DNA of 51,634 nt from DATLRC01 sp035478435. GTDB taxonomy: Bacteria; Patescibacteriota; Saccharimonadia; Saccharimonadales; UBA4665. The notes under the pieces were generated by a model. That model made no database searches. It was not told where the DNA came from and saw nothing but the letters and a program-made list of their open reading frames with translations. The stretch covers positions 1 to 51,634 of the forward strand of contig DATIJT010000010.1 in the NCBI GenBank assembly GCA_035478435.1. Direction: 5' to 3'. Below, one piece after another: positions 47,239-51,634 of this stretch; positions within the stretch are counted from its first letter, which is position 1; each line of letters starts with the position of its first letter. A program made the translations under genes and the position numbers.

Positions 47239-49803
47239 ATGGCTGATCAAGAACCAAACGAACCGATTGAAGAAGCTATCAGTGAGCCTAGGATTGAAAA
47301 TCAATCTTATCAAGACGTCTTAGATAGCGGTCACTCTCGAACCGTAGAACGCCGCACCGTCGAAAACGTCATGGAGGACAGCTACCTCCGTTATTCCATG
47401 AGCGTGATTGTAGCCCGGGCTTTACCAGACGTCCGCGACGGCCTGAAACCAGTGCACCGTCGTATTCTTTACACCATGAATCGAGATGGCCTGCGCTCAA
47501 CAGCTAAACATCGCAAGAGTGCCAATGTTGTCGGTGCTGTCATGGGCGATTACCACCCCCATGGTGACGCGGCTATTTACGACGCTATGGTGCGTATGGC
47601 CCAGCCCTGGAGCATGCGCTATATGCTGGTCAATGGGCAGGGGAACTTCGGTTCCATGGATGGAGATCCGCCAGCCGCCATGCGCTACACCGAGGCTAAG
47701 ATGGCCAAAGTGTCTGAAGAACTGCTGGGGGATATCGACAAAGAAACGGTGGACTTCCGTGATAACTACGACGGCCGTCTCCAAGAACCATCTGTCCTAC
47801 CAGCTAAATTACCAAACTTGTTGTTGAACGGACAACTAGGTATCGCTGTGGGGATGGCTACAAACATCCCACCGCATAACTTAAGCGAACTAGTCGAGGC
47901 CACTGTTCACCAAATAGATCACCCTGAAGCCACGCTTGACGATCTGCTAGAGCACGTTAAAGGTCCAGACTTTCCAACTGGCGGCGTGGTTTATGGCAAA
48001 GAGAGCTTGCGGGCAGCTTATGCTACGGGCCGCGGCGGCGTAGTAACTCGGGGTATCGCCGAAGTCGTGGAAGGTGCTAAGGGCAAAAGCCAGATCGTGA
48101 TCACCGAGATCCCGTACGCCCTGAACAAAGAAAGTTTACTGATCAAAATTGCTGACTTGGTACGGGATAAGAAGATCTCTGGTATATCTGACCTGCGAGA
48201 CGAAAGCTCGCGAGGCAACGTGCAGATTGTGATCGATCTCAAAAAAGATGCTTACCCTAAGAAGTTATTGAACCAATTGTTCAAGCTAACACCGCTGCAA
48301 ACTACCTTTCACTACAACATGCTGGCTCTCATAGACGGCATCCAGCCACGAATTCTTGGCCTACAAGATATTATTACGGAGCACATAAAACACCGCCAAA
48401 TAGTAGTTCGGCGCCGTACCGAGTTTGAGCTGCGCAAGGCCAAAGAACGGGCGCACATCTTAGAAGGTTACAAGATCGCCCTCGATAATATTGAGGAAGT
48501 AATCCGGATCATTCGGGCCAGCAAGACCGTAGAAGAAGCTAGCCAGAATTTGATGGACAAGTTCAAGCTGTCAGAAATTCAGGCCAAGTCCATTCTGGCG
48601 TTGCCACTGCGTACCCTGACCGGTCTGGAACGCCAAAAGATTGAAGACGAGCTAGCTGAGCTGGTCAAACTAATAGCGCAGCTGGAAGCCATCCTGGCCG
48701 ATGAGAAGAAGATCCTGAAGATCATTAAAGACGAGATGTTAGAGCTCAAAAAACAGTTTGGCGATGAGCGCCGTACCCGGGTTGTCCCGTCGGAGCTGGG
48801 TAAAATGAGCGATGAAGATCTGATCGCCGACGAGCAGGTGGTAGTAACCCTGACCTCCGCTAACTACATCAAACGCAGTCCAATAGCCGAATACAAACGC
48901 CAGGGAAGGGGCGGTAAGGGTCGCCGTGGCATGGTGACGCGCGAAGAAGACGCCATAGAGCATGTAGTCAATGCTAGTACTCATGACTTCTTGTTGTTCT
49001 TTACCAATAAGGGGCGGGTATTTCGCATCAAGACTTACGAAGTGCCAGCCGCTAGTCTGAACGCCAAGGGCGTGGCTATAGTGAACCTACTTCAACTGCA
49101 ACCAGAGGAAAATGTTACCAGTGTCATCAATGTTAGCAAGACACATGATGCTAAGAATCTGATCATGTGTACTGTCCGCGGCGTGGTTAAGAAAACACCT
49201 TTCGAACAATACCAGAACGTTCGCCAGAGCGGCTTGATCGCCATTAACTTAGACGATGGCGATGAACTTAAATGGATTCGCATGACCACCGGCGATAATG
49301 AAGTAGTGATTTCGACTTCCCAGGGCCAGGCCATCCGCTTCCACGAACGCGATGCCCGCCCGATGGGCCGGGTCAGCCGGGGTGTCCGCGGTATTCGTCT
49401 GCGACCCGGTGACCGAGTAATCGGTATGGATATCGTCGAAGAAGGCTCGGACATCTTCGTGATTAGCAGATACGGCTATGGTAAGCGCACCAAAATTGCC
49501 CAGTTTACACCCCATGCCCGTGGCGGGGTCGGTATACGTTCAGCCGTTACCAACAATAAAACAGGTGAACTTATAGGGGTAAAGACACTAGTTAGCAAAG
49601 AACAAGAAGTAATCATCATCTCTAGCCATGGCCAAACCATCCGCCTGGGCCTAGACAACATTCCAGCGCTGGGGCGGGCTACTCAGGGCGTGCGTATCAT
49701 GCGCCTAAATGACGGTGACGAGGTTGTATCCTTAGCTCTTGTAGATAAGGCTGACGAAATTGAGGTCGAAGACGAAATCGTCCCCGAACCAGCTGTTAAA
49801 TAG
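47239..49803 (+). CDS. gyrA: DNA gyrase subunit A
   Basis: The 854-aa protein has the winged-helix domain with PDVRDGLKPVHRRILYTM and the catalytic Tyr at residue 150 in AMRYTEAKM, a coiled-coil tower, and a C-terminal beta-pinwheel with the GyrA box RQGRGGKG, so it is gyrase and not topoisomerase IV. At the position of E. coli Ser83 it has Ala (residue 111, YHPHGDAAIYD), a variant linked to lower quinolone sensitivity in other bacteria. An N-terminal acidic extension of about 35 aa precedes the core. It introduces negative supercoils. Confidence 0.97.
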   Translation: MADQEPNEPIEEAISEPRIENQSYQDVLDSGHSRTVERRTVENVMEDSYLRYSMSVIVARALPDVRDGLKPVHRRILYTMNRDGLRSTAKHRKSANVVGAVMGDYHPHGDAAIYDAMVRMAQPWSMRYMLVNGQGNFGSMDGDPPAAMRYTEAKMAKVSEELLGDIDKETVDFRDNYDGRLQEPSVLPAKLPNLLLNGQLGIAVGMATNIPPHNLSELVEATVHQIDHPEATLDDLLEHVKGPDFPTGGVVYGKESLRAAYATGRGGVVTRGIAEVVEGAKGKSQIVITEIPYALNKESLLIKIADLVRDKKISGISDLRDESSRGNVQIVIDLKKDAYPKKLLNQLFKLTPLQTTFHYNMLALIDGIQPRILGLQDIITEHIKHRQIVVRRRTEFELRKAKERAHILEGYKIALDNIEEVIRIIRASKTVEEASQNLMDKFKLSEIQAKSILALPLRTLTGLERQKIEDELAELVKLIAQLEAILADEKKILKIIKDEMLELKKQFGDERRTRVVPSELGKMSDEDLIADEQVVVTLTSANYIKRSPIAEYKRQGRGGKGRRGMVTREEDAIEHVVNASTHDFLLFFTNKGRVFRIKTYEVPAASLNAKGVAIVNLLQLQPEENVTSVINVSKTHDAKNLIMCTVRGVVKKTPFEQYQNVRQSGLIAINLDDGDELKWIRMTTGDNEVVISTSQGQAIRFHERDARPMGRVSRGVRGIRLRPGDRVIGMDIVEEGSDIFVISRYGYGKRTKIAQFTPHARGGVGIRSAVTNNKTGELIGVKTLVSKEQEVIIISSHGQTIRLGLDNIPALGRATQGVRIMRLNDGDEVVSLALVDKADEIEVEDEIVPEPAVK

Positions 49804-49854
49804 CCCAATAATCTTTAATTGCATAAATCCAGAATTGATTATAAAATCTTGATT

Positions 49855-50313
49855 ATGGGAGAGATCCTAGCTAAGCTAAGGCAAGAGATAGCAGATTCAC
49901 CATTGGCTGCTGCGACCCTTGCCTTCGCAATTGGCGCTGGCGCGGTTGGCGCGTTCTATCTAAGGGATTCTCAGAGATCTTCATCTTCGAAAGCTTTTGG
50001 GAAAGTGGAATGTCCAGCTGACCAAGAGGTAGTAGCCGTCTGGATTGATGCCGAAAAGAAGTCCGACGATGGGGACGCTTTGATCACTAAAGGAGTAGGA
50101 AGCGTTGCCGAATATCGCAAGACTTTAGCTAAGCAGCAGTCTTATACGGTTCATGTTGGCTGCGACAGCTTACCTGGTGGCAATTGGCGGTTCAAAGATT
50201 ATGCGCGTGACTTCGCTGAAAGTGGAGTAGCCGCCACTTTTATCTGTGGGCCATCTAAAGATCCGGCAGTGATTGCTAGATATCTCGATCACGGCGTCTG
50301 TATACTTAAGTAA
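49855..50313 (+). CDS. Membrane-anchored protein, 152 aa
   Basis: One transmembrane helix (about residues 16-36, SPLAAATLAFAIGAGAVGAF) and a ~110-aa external domain with three Cys (VECPADQEVVAVWIDAEKKS, VHVGCDSLPGGNWRFKDY). Not recognised. TAAAAT (49842-49847) ends seven bases before ATG 49855, so the mRNA is likely leaderless; an upstream in-frame start at 49819 would precede the promoter. Confidence 0.68.
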   Translation: MGEILAKLRQEIADSPLAAATLAFAIGAGAVGAFYLRDSQRSSSSKAFGKVECPADQEVVAVWIDAEKKSDDGDALITKGVGSVAEYRKTLAKQQSYTVHVGCDSLPGGNWRFKDYARDFAESGVAATFICGPSKDPAVIARYLDHGVCILK

Positions 50314-50378
50314 TTTTTGATGGTATAATTAGCAATATATTTTTGTTAATAACGGATTTAATGAGAGGCAAGAAACGG

Positions 50379-50813
50379 ATGTTTGAATTTTTTACTAACA
50401 GGAGCGCCAGAACTATATTGGCCGTCACAATAGCTGGTAGCGCATTAATTGGGGCGGGTTGCTCCAAGCCCAGGCATAAGGTATCAGAGATTAAGCCTTC
50501 TACAAGCCCCACTTCTTCGGAGCATTTATTAAAGTGCGAACCTAATCGCCAAGAAAGAATACCAAGTATGCTTCTGGTTGATCGTATAGCGCGATTCTTA
50601 GGAGTTGGCGTGGAACAAGTAGAGGCTGGATGGTATGGGGAGGCAACCTGTGCCGAAACAGTTACATCCAGCCAAGTTGATGCCGGCTTAAAGCTTGCTG
50701 TAGAGGGTATTGGCCCCCTTTGTTTGGCAACTGCCTATGCAAAGCCAGAATCAGGCCTAACTGGCCATCATATAGAGGCTATATGCCCAAATCTAAAAGG
50801 AGTTGGAATCTAA
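50379..50813 (+). CDS. Small lipoprotein, 144 aa
   Basis: N-terminus MFEFFTNRSARTILAVTIAG with a lipobox ALIGAGC, so Cys at about 28 is lipidated. The mature part has a Ser/Thr/Pro spacer and a domain with four more Cys (LKCEPNR, EATCAET, GPLCLAT, EAICPN). It is not recognised. AGAGG (50363-50367) supports ATG 50379, though 50361 is possible. TATAAT at 50324-50329 is a candidate promoter. Confidence 0.68.
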   Translation: MFEFFTNRSARTILAVTIAGSALIGAGCSKPRHKVSEIKPSTSPTSSEHLLKCEPNRQERIPSMLLVDRIARFLGVGVEQVEAGWYGEATCAETVTSSQVDAGLKLAVEGIGPLCLATAYAKPESGLTGHHIEAICPNLKGVGI

Positions 50814-50953
50814 AAGTAGATAGAACTTTCAAATATAGCCAAAGGTTATGACTATCGAAAGATCCAATGATTATTAAAACTACGGTGTCACAAAATCTAT
50901 AACAGAAATAACAATTGATGTCATAAGCACAACTATAACGTCCAATTTATATC

Positions 50954-50983
50954 TTGACGCGGATAGAATCAATGGGGTATGAT
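50954..50983 (+). promoter_or_regulatory. rRNA operon promoter candidate
   Basis: TTGACG (50954-50959), 18-base spacer, TATGAT (50978-50983), about 275 bases before the 16S gene. It is the best match in the 440-bp gap. Confidence 0.65.
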
Positions 50984-50989
50984 TGTATG

Positions 50990-51258
50990 AATGGCTTGTA
51001 GGGGGCATTGTTAAGGTGGCCCTGAAAACGTCATTCAGTACGTTAAAAATTGAATAGTGCAAATAGGCAATTTGTCCTTAGGACAAATATGCCTGTAGTT
51101 CGCCCAAAAGGCGAACTATCAACGTCAGCCCCGACGTTTCGATGTAAATCGAAAGATCGGGGTCCCGACTGAAACGTCGGGATTCATTAACACCTTCGGG
51201 TGTTTGAACTATGTTTAAACAGTAAGTCAGATTCTGACTGAAGTTAAGGATAGATTCT
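50990..51258 (+). other. 16S rRNA leader with serial hairpins
   Basis: The leader holds ATTTGTCC/GGACAAAT (51070-51088), TAGTTCGCC/GGCGAACTA (51096-51118), CCCGACGTTTC/GAAACGTCGGG (51130-51140 with 51171-51181), an alternative TCCCGAC/GTCGGGA (51163-51169 with 51176-51182) competing for the same arm, CACC/GGTG at 51190, and AGTCAGA/TCTGACT before the gene. These are candidates for processing and antitermination structures. No protein gene fits. Confidence 0.65.

Positions 51259-51634
<376 letters not shown>

Overview
The window looks like chromosomal DNA of a Candidatus Saccharibacteria (TM7) or closely related CPR bacterium. The evidence is a 16S rRNA gene start of TM7 type directly after gyrB-gyrA, small genes with the standard code (TGA is a stop, as in thrS and the ECF sigma gene), a ComM/pilin/TraD-like set often seen in this phylum, and many genes whose -10 box lies only 6-8 bases before the start codon, which predicts leaderless mRNAs. 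This assignment is inference from gene content and the 16S start; no database was searched.

Layout. 0-9.5 kb: PilX-like pilus protein, XerC/D recombinase, ndk, a decayed GIY-YIG element, tRNA-Arg, membrane PH-domain protein, parvulin-type PPIase, HAD-like protein, an M23 peptidase with FG-GAP repeats that seems to start at ATT, and a double GNAT acetyltransferase. 9.5-17.3 kb: an accessory block between tRNA-Asp and tRNA-Gly with three paralogues of an unrecognised ~270-aa family, a 689-aa protein with several HTH segments, an ECF sigma factor, a DUF998-like membrane protein and an unrecognised 354-aa protein. 17.3-28 kb: tRNAs, a membrane GT2 glycosyltransferase, an NrdR-like repressor, thrS behind a leader with a strong terminator, a deoxynucleotidase-like/ATL/miaA overlap cluster, a C39-like protease, rpmB, and divergent folK and folP. 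28-36.4 kb: site-2 protease, a structured ncRNA gene, tRNA-Pro, a pterin dehydratase-RNase HI fusion, rnpB, purD, infC-rpmI-rplT, an isochorismatase-like hydrolase and comM. 36.4-38.4 kb: a gene-poor stretch with two predicted ncRNAs and a cluster of structured palindromic elements. 38.4-51.6 kb: TraD/VirD4-like ATPase, LPxTG-type surface protein, lipoproteins, gyrB-gyrA, and the rRNA leader and 16S gene.

The most unusual feature is a family of imperfect-palindrome elements, mostly 110-170 bp, at about 1-156, 30014-30154, 36453-36578, 37337-37507, 37879-38050 and 38069-38402. They have terminal inverted repeats, a conserved internal-loop pair and a small central hairpin of GTAC...GTAC type. 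At 38.2 kb one copy sits precisely inside the conserved loop of another, and removing it restores the consensus, so the family has been mobile. Other candidates for new biology are the three-paralogue/ECF sigma block, the tRNA-Asp gene framed by a 23-bp inverted repeat next to a broken tRNA copy, and three predicted structured RNAs with promoters and terminators.

How the genes fit together: the core set covers translation (thrS, miaA, infC, rpmB, rpmI, rplT, tRNAs, rnpB), DNA topology and uptake or transfer (gyrBA, comM, XerC/D, TraD-like ATPase, pilus protein) and the cell surface (GT2, M23, LPxTG protein, lipoproteins). Metabolism is sparse: ndk, folK, folP and a lone purD.
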